Assembly (NCBI GenBank): GCA_033875255.1
Contig: JAWZSN010000001.1
Coordinates: forward strand, 62,001 to 126,000
Length of the DNA stretch: 64,000 nt
Origin: Marinimicrococcus sp033875255
Lineage (GTDB): Bacteria; Pseudomonadota; Alphaproteobacteria; Geminicoccales; Geminicoccaceae
Reading direction: 5' to 3'
The position numbers were made by a program, and so were the translations under genes. The notes under the pieces were generated by a model. That model was not told where the DNA came from and searched no databases. It worked only from the letters and a program-made list of their open reading frames with translations. Below are positions 42,031-49,629 of the stretch, in pieces (position 1 is the stretch's first letter; each line of letters opens with the position of its first letter).

Positions 42031-43332
42031 TCAGGCGGGCAGGGCTGCGGCGCGGTCGGGGAGGCCGCCCCCGGCGCCGGTGGTGACGGCGGCAGCCTCG
42101 ATAGCCTCCGCCGCTGCGATGCCCGAGGCGAGGCCGTCCTCGTGGAACCCGTTGCCCAGCCAGGCACCGGCGAGCCAGACGCCGCCGGCGCCCTGGATCG
42201 AGCCGACCCGCGTTTGTGCCGCGACAGCCGCCTCGTCCAACATGGGGTGGGCGTAGCTCAGCTCGCGGTGCACGAGCGCCGGGTCGGGCTCGCGCAGCGG
42301 GTTGACCGACACGAAGAGCGGGATGTCCGGGTCGATGCTCTGGAGGCGGTTCATCCAGTAGGTGACGGAGACTGCCTCGGTGCCGAGCGCCCGGCTGCGC
42401 GCCATGTAGTTCCAGCTCGACCACAGGCGGCGTCGCCGCGGCATCAAGGAAGGATCGCTGTGAAGCACCACGCGGTTCGGTCGGTAGGAGATCGCTCCCA
42501 AAATGGCCCGCTCGCTCGGGGTGGCATTGCTCAGCAGACGGAGGCTCTGGTCGGCGTGGGTGGCGAGCAGCACCTGGTCGAAGGAGACATGCGCGCCTCC
42601 CTGCGTCACGATCTCGACGCCGGCACCCGTCCGGCGAACTGCCCGGACCGGAGTGGCCAGCCGCAGGCTGCCCGCCATCGGCGTCACGAGGCGCTCGACA
42701 TAGGCCCTGGAGCCGCCGCTTACAGTGCGCCAGCGATGCTGGCCGGCGACACTCAGCAGGCCGTGATTGTCGAAGAAGGTGAGGAACCGGCGGGCCGGGA
42801 AGTCCAGGATCGTGCTGCAGGGGGCCGACCAGATGGCCGCTGCCATGGGCACCAGATAGCCCTCGCGAAACAGTCGGCCGTAGGGCTGCACGAAATGGCC
42901 GATGGTGCGGCCGTCGTCCCGGCCCGAGGCCAGGAAGCGGCGGGCGTCGCGATTGAAGCGCGGGATGTCAAGGAGCATGCGCAGGAAGCGGGGGCGCACC
43001 AGATTGCGGCGCTGCCCGAAAAGGGCGCCGGCGGAGCTTCCGGCATACTCGAAGGCCCCATCGCCGACGCTGACCGCGAGCGACATGTCGCTCTCCCGGG
43101 TCGGCACGTCCAGCTCGCGAAAGAGGCGGGTGAGGCTCGGATAGTTGATCTCGTTGTAGACGATGAAACCGGTGTCGACGGGCACCTGACGGTTGTTGGC
43201 GGTTACGGTCACGGTGTGGCTGTGGCCGCCGGCTCGCGGCTCCGCCTCGAAGATCGTCACCTGGTGACGGCGATGGAGCAGGCGAGCAGCGCCGAGCCCC
43301 GAGATGCCCGCTCCGACGATGGCGATGCGCAA
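42031..43332 (-). CDS. FAD-dependent oxidoreductase (amine-oxidase fold, COG2907-like)
   Basis: 433 residues. The dinucleotide-binding start RIAIVGAGISGLGAARLLHRRHQVTIFEAEPRAGGHSHTV is classic for FAD amine-oxidase and desaturase-like proteins, and VDTGFIVYNEINYPSLTRLF is typical of this cluster. The C-terminus GSIQGAGGVWLAGAWLGNGFHEDGLASGIAAAEAI closes the FAD site. It probably oxidises or dehydrogenates a lipid, in the same pathway as the cyclopropane synthase and DUF1365 proteins. It is the first gene of the minus-strand operon. Some members of this cluster have been linked to furan or methylated fatty acids. Confidence 0.92.
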   Translation of the reverse strand: MRIAIVGAGISGLGAARLLHRRHQVTIFEAEPRAGGHSHTVTVTANNRQVPVDTGFIVYNEINYPSLTRLFRELDVPTRESDMSLAVSVGDGAFEYAGSSAGALFGQRRNLVRPRFLRMLLDIPRFNRDARRFLASGRDDGRTIGHFVQPYGRLFREGYLVPMAAAIWSAPCSTILDFPARRFLTFFDNHGLLSVAGQHRWRTVSGGSRAYVERLVTPMAGSLRLATPVRAVRRTGAGVEIVTQGGAHVSFDQVLLATHADQSLRLLSNATPSERAILGAISYRPNRVVLHSDPSLMPRRRRLWSSWNYMARSRALGTEAVSVTYWMNRLQSIDPDIPLFVSVNPLREPDPALVHRELSYAHPMLDEAAVAAQTRVGSIQGAGGVWLAGAWLGNGFHEDGLASGIAAAEAIEAAAVTTGAGGGLPDRAAALPA

Positions 43333-43436
43333 GAGTTCCGCTCCCTGCTGTCATAGGGGAGGCGCCCGCCGGCCCGTGGGGGAGTCGCGACCGGCGAGCA
43401 CCACCGCTGCGACCTCTTGCGCATCGGTCTGATAGG

Positions 43437-43462
43437 TACGCCGGCATTCTCCCGCTGGATCA
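43437..43462 (-). promoter_or_regulatory. Sigma-E/ChrR-like promoter box of the lipid operon
   Basis: On the minus strand TGATCC (43462-43457), 18 bases, then TACC from 43438, 104 bases before the FAD oxidoreductase start. The hexamer and spacing are the same as in the box at 34754, which precedes the convergent operon. The rest of the 300-base gap (43333-43633) holds no recognisable gene. Confidence 0.55.
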
Positions 43463-43633
43463 TCCCGCCGGCAGCGCGGCTCCGCCATGCACGCAGCCGC
43501 CTTGCCCCCGGGCGCGGACAACCGCACACTTCATACTCAGGCACTTTCTCATGCTGGGTGCCGTGGTTGCGAGCGCTGCCGGCCGGTGCACGCGATCAGC
43601 AGCAAGGACAAGGCCGGCTTTCGGGGAGGTTCA

Positions 43634-44767
43634 ATGGCACGCGTGCAACTGCACCGCTTCATCGATCTCGCGCGGCCCCGGGACGGGACAGGCGCCACGA
43701 GACGCGGCTTCCTCTCGACCGCCGCGGCCGCCGCGGCGGCGGCTGGCCTTGCGAAGGGCGCGGATGCCCGCGAGTACGGGCCCGGCGCCCCGCCGTCGCG
43801 CTATCCCGATCCGGACATCGTGGTTCTCGACAAGCGCTTCAAGTCCAAGCTCGGCAACACGCCGATCATGCGCCTGCACACGGGAACGCTGTGGGCGGAA
43901 GGACCGGCCTGGAACGGCGTGGGGCGCTATCTCGTCTGGTCCGACATCCCCAACAACCGGCAGCTGCGGCTCGCCGAGGAGGACGGTCACGTCTCCGAGC
44001 AGTTCCGCTACCCCTCCAACAACAGCAACGGCAACACGTTCGACTTCCAGGGGCGGCAGATCTCGTTCGAGCACCTGACCCGCCGCGTGGTCCGCTACGA
44101 GTATGACGGTACCGTCACTGTGCTGGCCGACCGCAATCACGAGGGCAAGCCTTTCAATGCCCCCAATGATGGCGTGGTCCATCCCGAGGACGGCTCGCTG
44201 TGGTTCACGGACCCGGGCTATGGCGCGCTGATGAACTACGAGGGCAAACGCTGGGACGAGGCCGCGGGCTCGCCGCAGCCCTTCATGAAGGAGGCGGTCT
44301 ACCGGATCGACGGCAAGACGGGGAAGGTCACGAAGGTGGCCGACGACCCCTTCAAGCCCAACGGAATCTGCTTCAGCCCCGACTACAAGAAGATGTACGT
44401 CGCCGACACCGGCGCCTCGCACTATCCCGAGGCCAAGAACATCATCTGGCAGTACGACATCGAAGGCGAGACGCTGAAAAACCCCCGGACCTTCGCCAGC
44501 ATGGAGCTGGACGGCAAGTCGGGCTTCGCCGACGGAATCCGCTGCGACGAGGAGGGCAATGTATGGTCGAGCGCCGGCTGGGTCGGCGAGGGCTATGACG
44601 GGGTTCACGTCTTCGCCCCCGACGGCACCAGGATCGGCCAGATCCGCCTGCCGGAGATATGCGCCAACGTCTGCTTCGGCGGCACCAAGCGCAACCGTCT
44701 GTTCATGACCGCCAGCCAGTCGCTCTATGCGGTTTATGTCGAGACCCGCGGCGCGCACATCACCTGA
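43634..44767 (+). CDS. Tat-exported SMP-30/gluconolactonase/LRE family protein
   Basis: 377 residues. Residues 20-45 form a twin-arginine signal (TRRGFLSTAAAAAAAAGLAKGADA). The six-bladed propeller of the SMP-30 family follows: GTLWAEGPAWNGVGRYLVWSDIPNNRQLRL, FNAPNDGVVHPEDGSLWFTDPGYG and KPNGICFSPDYKKMYVADTG, with Glu, Asn and Asp metal ligands in these segments. ADGIRCDEEGNVWSSAGWVGEGYDGVHVF follows. Periplasmic members hydrolyse sugar lactones or related esters. ATG 43634 follows GGGGAGG and gives a proper signal peptide. It converges on a second, cytoplasmic SMP-30 gene. Confidence 0.9.
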   Translation: MARVQLHRFIDLARPRDGTGATRRGFLSTAAAAAAAAGLAKGADAREYGPGAPPSRYPDPDIVVLDKRFKSKLGNTPIMRLHTGTLWAEGPAWNGVGRYLVWSDIPNNRQLRLAEEDGHVSEQFRYPSNNSNGNTFDFQGRQISFEHLTRRVVRYEYDGTVTVLADRNHEGKPFNAPNDGVVHPEDGSLWFTDPGYGALMNYEGKRWDEAAGSPQPFMKEAVYRIDGKTGKVTKVADDPFKPNGICFSPDYKKMYVADTGASHYPEAKNIIWQYDIEGETLKNPRTFASMELDGKSGFADGIRCDEEGNVWSSAGWVGEGYDGVHVFAPDGTRIGQIRLPEICANVCFGGTKRNRLFMTASQSLYAVYVETRGAHIT

Positions 44768-44771
44768 GGCG

Positions 44772-45638
44772 TCAGCCCGCGTAGAAGCTGGTCGGCTGGC
44801 CGCGCACTCCCGGCTCGAGGGCGAGAATGCCGCCCGAGAGCGGGGAGGCGGCCAGCGCCGCCTCGTCGAGCCCGGTGCGCGCCGAGGTGACGTAGAGGGT
44901 GGCGAGGTCGGGCCCCCCGAAACAGCAGGAGGTAGGGCGCGGCACCGGCAGCGGCACGACGCGCTCGATGCTGCCGTCGGGGCGCCAGCGGGTCAGTCGG
45001 GCGCCATCCCAGTGGGCGCTCCAGACATGGTCCTCGGCGTCGACGCACAATCCGTCCGGGTAGCCGGCATCCTCGGCAATCCGAGCGAACACCCGCTCGT
45101 TCGCGGTCCTTCCGGTGGCGATATCGTAGTCGTAGGCCCAGATCACCCGTCGCGGGCTGTCGGTGAAGTACATTACCCTGTCGCCGGTGCTCCAGCCCAG
45201 GCCGTTGCTGATATAGACATCGCTGCGGATCCTGTGCAGGGAGCGGTCCGGGTCTAGCCGGTAGAGAGCGCCGCTGCAGGCCGTCTCGGCATCGTCCATG
45301 GTGCCGGCGAAGAAGCGCCCGGCGCGGTCGCACTTGCCGTCATTGAAGCGGTTCCCGGGAGGCTCGTCGGGCGTGGCGACAGGCGTGATCCCGCCGCTCT
45401 CCGGGTCGAGGAAGGCGAGGCCGGAGCGGAGCGCCAGGACGAGGCCGCCGGCCTGCCGGAAGCAGAAGCTGCCGATTGCCTCGGGCAGCGGCCAGCGCTT
45501 CTGACGGCCGCTCGCCGTATCGAGGCGGTGCAGCGCCGGTGCCTTGATGTCTATCCAGTAGAGCGCCTGCTCGCCCGGGTGCCAGAGCGGTCCTTCGCCC
45601 AGAGCCGCACGGGCCTCGAGCACGCAATCCACCATCAT
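44772..45638 (-). CDS. Cytoplasmic SMP-30/gluconolactonase family protein
   Basis: 288 residues without a signal peptide. VLEARAALGEGPLWHPGEQALYWIDIKAPALHRLD opens the first propeller blade and includes the metal-ligand Glu. GNRFNDGKCDRAGRFFAGTMDD contains the Asn ligand, and VYISNGLGWSTGDRVMYFTDSPRRVIWAYDYD and DAGYPDGLCVDAEDHVWSAHWDGARLTRW the remaining Asp/Asn ligands. It is closer to the classical gluconolactonase (regucalcin) group than to the Tat-exported neighbour. Lactone hydrolysis in a sugar-acid pathway is likely. No dehydrogenase for such a pathway is adjacent. Starts 45638 and 45635 are equivalent. Confidence 0.88.
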   Translation of the reverse strand: MMVDCVLEARAALGEGPLWHPGEQALYWIDIKAPALHRLDTASGRQKRWPLPEAIGSFCFRQAGGLVLALRSGLAFLDPESGGITPVATPDEPPGNRFNDGKCDRAGRFFAGTMDDAETACSGALYRLDPDRSLHRIRSDVYISNGLGWSTGDRVMYFTDSPRRVIWAYDYDIATGRTANERVFARIAEDAGYPDGLCVDAEDHVWSAHWDGARLTRWRPDGSIERVVPLPVPRPTSCCFGGPDLATLYVTSARTGLDEAALAASPLSGGILALEPGVRGQPTSFYAG

Positions 45639-45824
45639 CCTCGCCCCTCCCGGCCGGCTTCTCCTGTCCGTGCGGTCACTGTGCCGCTGCCTGCGCCAGC
45701 TTGGCAAGGCGGGTGGGGGCGGCTAAGGCCATAGAGGGGCCGAGCCCGCCGGCGGGCCTTTTGAGCGGGACAACCGGGACGCGCCGTGCATAGTAGGCCC
45801 GTCACAGCTTTGGGGAAGGAGACC

Positions 45825-46703
45825 ATGCGCCAGCTCAAGGTCGCTTCGTTGCAGATGGCTTGTGAGTGGGACCGTGATCGCAACGTCGCCTGCGCGGAGC
45901 GTCTGGTGCGGGAAGCCGCGGCGCAGGGGGCACAGATCGTGCTGCTGCCCGAACTGTTCGAGACGCCCTATTTCTGCAAGGACCAGAAGGCCTCCTATTT
46001 CTCCCTGGCGCATCCCTACGAGGGCAACCCGCTTCTGGCGCGCATGAGCCGGCTCGCGGCCGAGCTGGGTGTGGTGCTGCCGGTGAGCTTCTTCGAGCGC
46101 GCCAACAACGCCTACTACAACTCGATCGCCATCATCGATGCCGACGGCCGCGTGCTGGGGACCTACCGCAAGAGCCACATCCCGGACGGACCCGGTTACC
46201 AGGAGAAGTTCTACTTCAACCCCGGCGATACCGGCTTCCAGGTCTGGCAGACCCGCCACGCCTGCATCGGGGTGGGGATCTGCTGGGACCAGTGGTTTCC
46301 CGAGACGGCCCGCTCGATGGCGCTGATGGGCGCGGAGGTGCTGTTCTATCCGACCGCCATCGGCTCGGAGCCGCAGGACCCGTCCTACGACAGCAAGGAT
46401 CACTGGCAGCGGGTGATGCAGGGTCATGCCGGCGCCAACATGATGCCGCTCATCGCCGCCAACCGCTTCGGCGTGGAGGAGGGCGACAGCTGCACCACCA
46501 CGTTCTACGGCAGCTCCTTCATCGCCGACGGCAAGGGCGCGATGATGGCCGAGGCGGGACGCTCGGGCGAGGCCGTTCTGACGGCCGAATTCGACCTCGA
46601 CCAGCTCGCCGGCGAGCGTGCGAGCTGGGGCCTGTTCCGTGACCGGCGGCCGGACCTCTACCTCTCGCTCCTGACCCTCGACGGCGGCGACCAGCACCCG
46701 TGA
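45825..46703 (+). CDS. aguB: N-carbamoylputrescine amidase AguB
   Basis: 292 residues of the nitrilase superfamily. AguB hydrolyses N-carbamoylputrescine to putrescine, CO2 and ammonia in arginine-derived polyamine synthesis. The Glu-Lys-Cys triad lies in LLPELFETPYF, TYRKSHIPDGPGYQEKFYFNPGD and GVGICWDQWFPE. The substrate loop YPTAIGSEP...HWQRVMQGHAGANMMPL is characteristic of AguB. Its usual partner, agmatine deiminase, is not in the window. A strong GGAAGGAGA ribosome site fixes ATG 45825. Upstream starts near 45786 lack support. Confidence 0.93.
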   Translation: MRQLKVASLQMACEWDRDRNVACAERLVREAAAQGAQIVLLPELFETPYFCKDQKASYFSLAHPYEGNPLLARMSRLAAELGVVLPVSFFERANNAYYNSIAIIDADGRVLGTYRKSHIPDGPGYQEKFYFNPGDTGFQVWQTRHACIGVGICWDQWFPETARSMALMGAEVLFYPTAIGSEPQDPSYDSKDHWQRVMQGHAGANMMPLIAANRFGVEEGDSCTTTFYGSSFIADGKGAMMAEAGRSGEAVLTAEFDLDQLAGERASWGLFRDRRPDLYLSLLTLDGGDQHP

Positions 46704-46718
46704 AGGGGCTGGCGCCGG

Positions 46719-47237
46719 TCAGCTCACCGAGTCGATCTCCTCGGCGGAGAGTTCGCCCGGCACCAGCGTGACGGGGATGCGGATCTTGCGCCCCAGATTG
46801 CCGATGAGATAGGTGACCAGCGGTCCGGGATTGCTCGAGCCGCTGGCTGTCGCCAGCACCAGCAGGGAGATGCTGGTGTCCTCCTGGATCAACCGGGCCA
46901 GTTGCTCGGCCCGGTCGCCCTCGCGGATGTGCAGCGTCGGCATGGTGCCGGTCTGCGCGAAGACCTCGGCCGAAAGCGTGTGCAGCCGCTGCTCGGCGGC
47001 TGCGCGGGCCTCCTCCTCCATCACCCGTCCGACCCCCAGCCAGTGCTGGAACTCGACCGGCTCGATGACATAGAGCAGCGCCACCCGGCCCTGGGTATGC
47101 TGGGCCCGGCGGCAGGCGAAGCGCAGCGCCTGGCGCATTTCCTCGGTCTCGTCGACGACCACGAGGAACACGCGCTCGGTGCGCGGTGCCGGCGCGGGCT
47201 CGCCGTCCTTTTCGGGGGCCTGAGGCTTCTCGCTCAT
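46719..47237 (-). CDS. Universal stress protein (UspA family)
   Basis: 172 residues. A flexible charged N-terminus of about 20 residues is followed by a single Usp domain: VFLVVVDETEEMRQALRFACRRAQHTQGRVALLYVIEP, then the nucleotide loop LVLATASGSSNPGPLVTYLIGNLGRKIRIPVTLV, close to the GxxGxxxxxxxxxG(S/T) ATP motif. It is the last gene of an operon with an ArsR-type regulator and TIGR02186 (two-base gap). A general stress role is inferred from the family. Confidence 0.9.
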   Translation of the reverse strand: MSEKPQAPEKDGEPAPAPRTERVFLVVVDETEEMRQALRFACRRAQHTQGRVALLYVIEPVEFQHWLGVGRVMEEEARAAAEQRLHTLSAEVFAQTGTMPTLHIREGDRAEQLARLIQEDTSISLLVLATASGSSNPGPLVTYLIGNLGRKIRIPVTLVPGELSAEEIDSVS

Positions 47238-47239
47238 GG

Positions 47240-48004
47240 CTATCGCTTCCGGAATGCCGCGCTCGCGGTCCAGCCGGCGGCCACCGCGAGCAGGATGGAG
47301 GCCATCGCGTAGATCGGCGCGTCCTTGTGGGCGAGATCGTAGATCTCGGCCTCGAGCCCGATCTTGGAGATCACCAGCCCGCTGGTCTGGGCACTCTGCA
47401 CGATCCCGTCACGCAGCTCGAGCACCTGCACCTGATAATTGCCGGGGGGCACGTTGCCGGGGAATTCGAGGGTCGTGCGGAAAAGCTTGCCGCCCAGGAA
47501 TGAGATCTTGGCGACCCGGTCGTAATAGAGGCCGGCGCGGCGCTTGTTGCGGATCAGGGCGGCGCGGAACTCGTCGATCTCCTCCCTGGCGAGGCCCGCT
47601 GCGCCGATCGGCTCCAGCACGAGATTGCGCGCGCCGATCTGCTGGCGCGCCAGCTCGCCCTCGGAGGCTATCTCGTCCAGCGGCCTGCTCGCGGCCACGG
47701 CGTAGAAATCAGGAACGTTGCGGAAGCGCAGGTCGGCCTTGCCGATCCACATGAATGCAAGCCTGCTGCGCCGCCGCACGGTCTGCTCGCGCAGCGGGCC
47801 GCGGACGATCACCACCACGTCGCTGGAGGGGTTCTCCAGCGCGCCGAACAGCAGCACCTCGGTGCCGGAGAAGGCCGTCGTGATGGCGATCAGGTGATGC
47901 GACAGGTCGGCCACGAAGCCGCTCGCCGCCTGCGGCCGGGCCGGCACCGCCAGCGCCGCGAGGAGGAGGGCTGTACCGAGAAGCCGCCGCCACGGAGACT
48001 GCAT
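47240..48004 (-). CDS. TIGR02186 family membrane-anchored protein
   Basis: 254 residues. A signal peptide (about 1-27, RRLLGTALLLAALAVPARPQA) and one C-terminal helix (IYAMASILLAVAAGWTASAAF) leave most of the protein in the periplasm. FVADLSHHLIAITTAFSGTEVLLFGAL and PLREQTVRRRSRLAFMWIGKADLRF are the hallmark segments of TIGR02186, an alphaproteobacterial family that recurs beside sulfite exporters. Function is not established. Here it lies between the sulfur-type regulator and Usp, consistent with a role in sulfur or redox stress. Confidence 0.85.
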   Translation of the reverse strand: MQSPWRRLLGTALLLAALAVPARPQAASGFVADLSHHLIAITTAFSGTEVLLFGALENPSSDVVVIVRGPLREQTVRRRSRLAFMWIGKADLRFRNVPDFYAVAASRPLDEIASEGELARQQIGARNLVLEPIGAAGLAREEIDEFRAALIRNKRRAGLYYDRVAKISFLGGKLFRTTLEFPGNVPPGNYQVQVLELRDGIVQSAQTSGLVISKIGLEAEIYDLAHKDAPIYAMASILLAVAAGWTASAAFRKR

Positions 48005-48013
48005 CGCCAGACC

Positions 48014-48364
48014 TCAGGCAGCGCGGGTGTCGTTGCGCGGGGCGGCCGGCTCCCCCGACTCCGCCTGCGCCGGCCCGCAATAGAGCTCGTACAGGGTGGC
48101 GATCAGCGCCTCGGCCTCCCGCGAGGCCAGCCGGTAGTAGATCGTCTGGGCGTCGCGCCTGGTCGCCACGAGGCCGTCGCGCCGCAGGCGGGCGAGATGC
48201 TGGGAGAGCGCAGACTGGCTGAGGCCCACGATGTTGACGAGCTCGGTGACGCACAGCTCCTTTTGGCCGAGCTGGCATAGGATGAGCAGGCGATGGCCGT
48301 TGCACATCGCCTTGAGCAGCCGACTCGCCGCCTCCGCGTTCGCATGCAGCTTCTCGAGGTCCAC
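48014..48364 (-). CDS. ArsR-family regulator with BigR/SqrR-type dithiol (persulfide sensor candidate)
   Basis: 116 residues of winged-helix ArsR fold: LLKAMCNGHRLLILCQLGQKELCVTELVNIVGLSQSALSQHLARLRRDGLVATRRDAQTIYYRL. Cys30 (LILCQL) and Cys96 (YELYCGP) are 66 residues apart, exactly the Cys41/Cys107 spacing of Rhodobacter SqrR and the Cys42/Cys108 spacing of Xylella BigR, which sense persulfide through this pair. The metal-binding CVC motif of ArsR/SmtB is absent. It starts at GTG 48364 after GGGAGC. It leads an operon with TIGR02186 and Usp and lies behind a YeeE-type sulfur transporter gene. Confidence 0.85.
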   Translation of the reverse strand: MDLEKLHANAEAASRLLKAMCNGHRLLILCQLGQKELCVTELVNIVGLSQSALSQHLARLRRDGLVATRRDAQTIYYRLASREAEALIATLYELYCGPAQAESGEPAAPRNDTRAA

Positions 48365-48490
48365 GCCGTCGCTCCCTGGGCGGTGCCTGAACGGCCAACG
48401 ATACTCCCGGACGTTGCCGACAGGAGAACACCATGCTTCCGCACAGGTCAATTCAAGCTTGGCACGCCATCGGGCGCAGGGCTGGGCGGT

Positions 48491-49555
48491 TCAGCCCTGC
48501 GGCGCTGCCGCACGCAGCGGCAGGAGATGGCCCGTCTCGAGCCAGCGCAACGCCCACAAGGCGCCCGCCACGATGGCGGCCGTAGCGAGCGCCGAGCCCA
48601 GCGCCAGGGTGGCGAGACCGGTCACTCCCTGGCCAATGGTGCAGCCAAGCGCCAGGATCCCGCCCACGCCCATGAGCACGGCGCCGGTGACGTGGCGCGC
48701 GAGATCGGCGCGATCGGCGAAGCGTTCCACCCGAAAGCGCCCCGCCGCGCGTGCGGCCCCTGCCGCCCCGGCGAGGGTGCCGAGCAGGGCCGCCACGCCG
48801 AAGATGCCGGTGCCCGCGCCGCTCAGGAGAAGGGCCAGGATGCCGCCGGCAGGCTCCACGAAGGTCAGCCCGACGAGCGGTCCCCCGGCAGGGGCGAGGC
48901 TGGCGGCGAGCCACGCGGCGCAGGCCAGCAGCCCGATCGCGACGCCCGCCCAGAGCTCCCGGGGCGAGCGCCGGAAGGTGCTGCTCGCCAGGCACCAGGC
49001 GAGCAGCGCCACGCCGATGGTGATGCCTGCGAGTCCGTCGACGAGGATCGCTGCGGCGCTGCCAGCCTCGGCAAGCAGACCGCCCGGGGAGACAGCGAGT
49101 CCGGCACCGGGAAGATCAGCGGCTGCGAGAGCGGGTCCGAGAACGGACAGCAGGCCGGTTGCCGTGGCGAGCGCCGCCACCGCGAGCACCACGACGACGA
49201 GAAGCGCCTTGAGGCTGCCTCCGCCGACCCGCACCAGATTGCGGCTGGCGCAGCCGCCCGCCAGCACCATCCCGAAGCCGAACATGAGCCCGCCCAGCAG
49301 AAGCGCCAGCCAGGGCGCTCCGCTGCTCAGATGGACACTCCGCGAAGGGGCGGCGAGCCCCGCCAGGGCAAGCGCCTGGGTTCCGGCCATGGCGAGGCCG
49401 ATCGCCAACAGCCACGAGCGCAGCCGGCGCGTGCTACCGAACAGGGCGACGTCGCTGATCGCTCCCATGATACAGAAATGACTGCGCTGTACGGTGGCGC
49501 CGTAGAGCAGGCCGATCAGCGCGCCCGCCAGCGCCAGCCCCATGACCTCGTCCAT
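48491..49555 (-). CDS. YeeE/YedE family sulfur-compound transporter
   Basis: 354 residues, about nine to eleven helices. The family's three conserved Cys motifs are intact: RSHFCIMG near residue 27, LAGGCASRNLVRVG near 100 and LALGCTIGQGVTG near 315. These match the cysteines that relay thiosulfate through TsuA-type channels. Import of thiosulfate or another sulfane-sulfur compound is therefore likely. It is on the same strand as, and 126 bases upstream of, the dithiol ArsR-type regulator, so it is a probable regulon member. Confidence 0.9.
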   Translation of the reverse strand: MDEVMGLALAGALIGLLYGATVQRSHFCIMGAISDVALFGSTRRLRSWLLAIGLAMAGTQALALAGLAAPSRSVHLSSGAPWLALLLGGLMFGFGMVLAGGCASRNLVRVGGGSLKALLVVVVLAVAALATATGLLSVLGPALAAADLPGAGLAVSPGGLLAEAGSAAAILVDGLAGITIGVALLAWCLASSTFRRSPRELWAGVAIGLLACAAWLAASLAPAGGPLVGLTFVEPAGGILALLLSGAGTGIFGVAALLGTLAGAAGAARAAGRFRVERFADRADLARHVTGAVLMGVGGILALGCTIGQGVTGLATLALGSALATAAIVAGALWALRWLETGHLLPLRAAAPQG

Positions 49556-49629
49556 GTCCCCGGCTCGAAAGATGGGCGTCGTGCTGCCATGTGGTGGCCG
49601 AGCCGGCATCCGCCAAGCCTGGCCACGGC

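Noticed and set aside
48447..48461. CAAGCTTG palindrome and TTGACC in front of the ArsR-type gene as a BigR operator and promoter
   Set aside because: The palindrome is only eight bases, does not match the ATTC-type BigR operator on both sides, and no convincing -10 follows.
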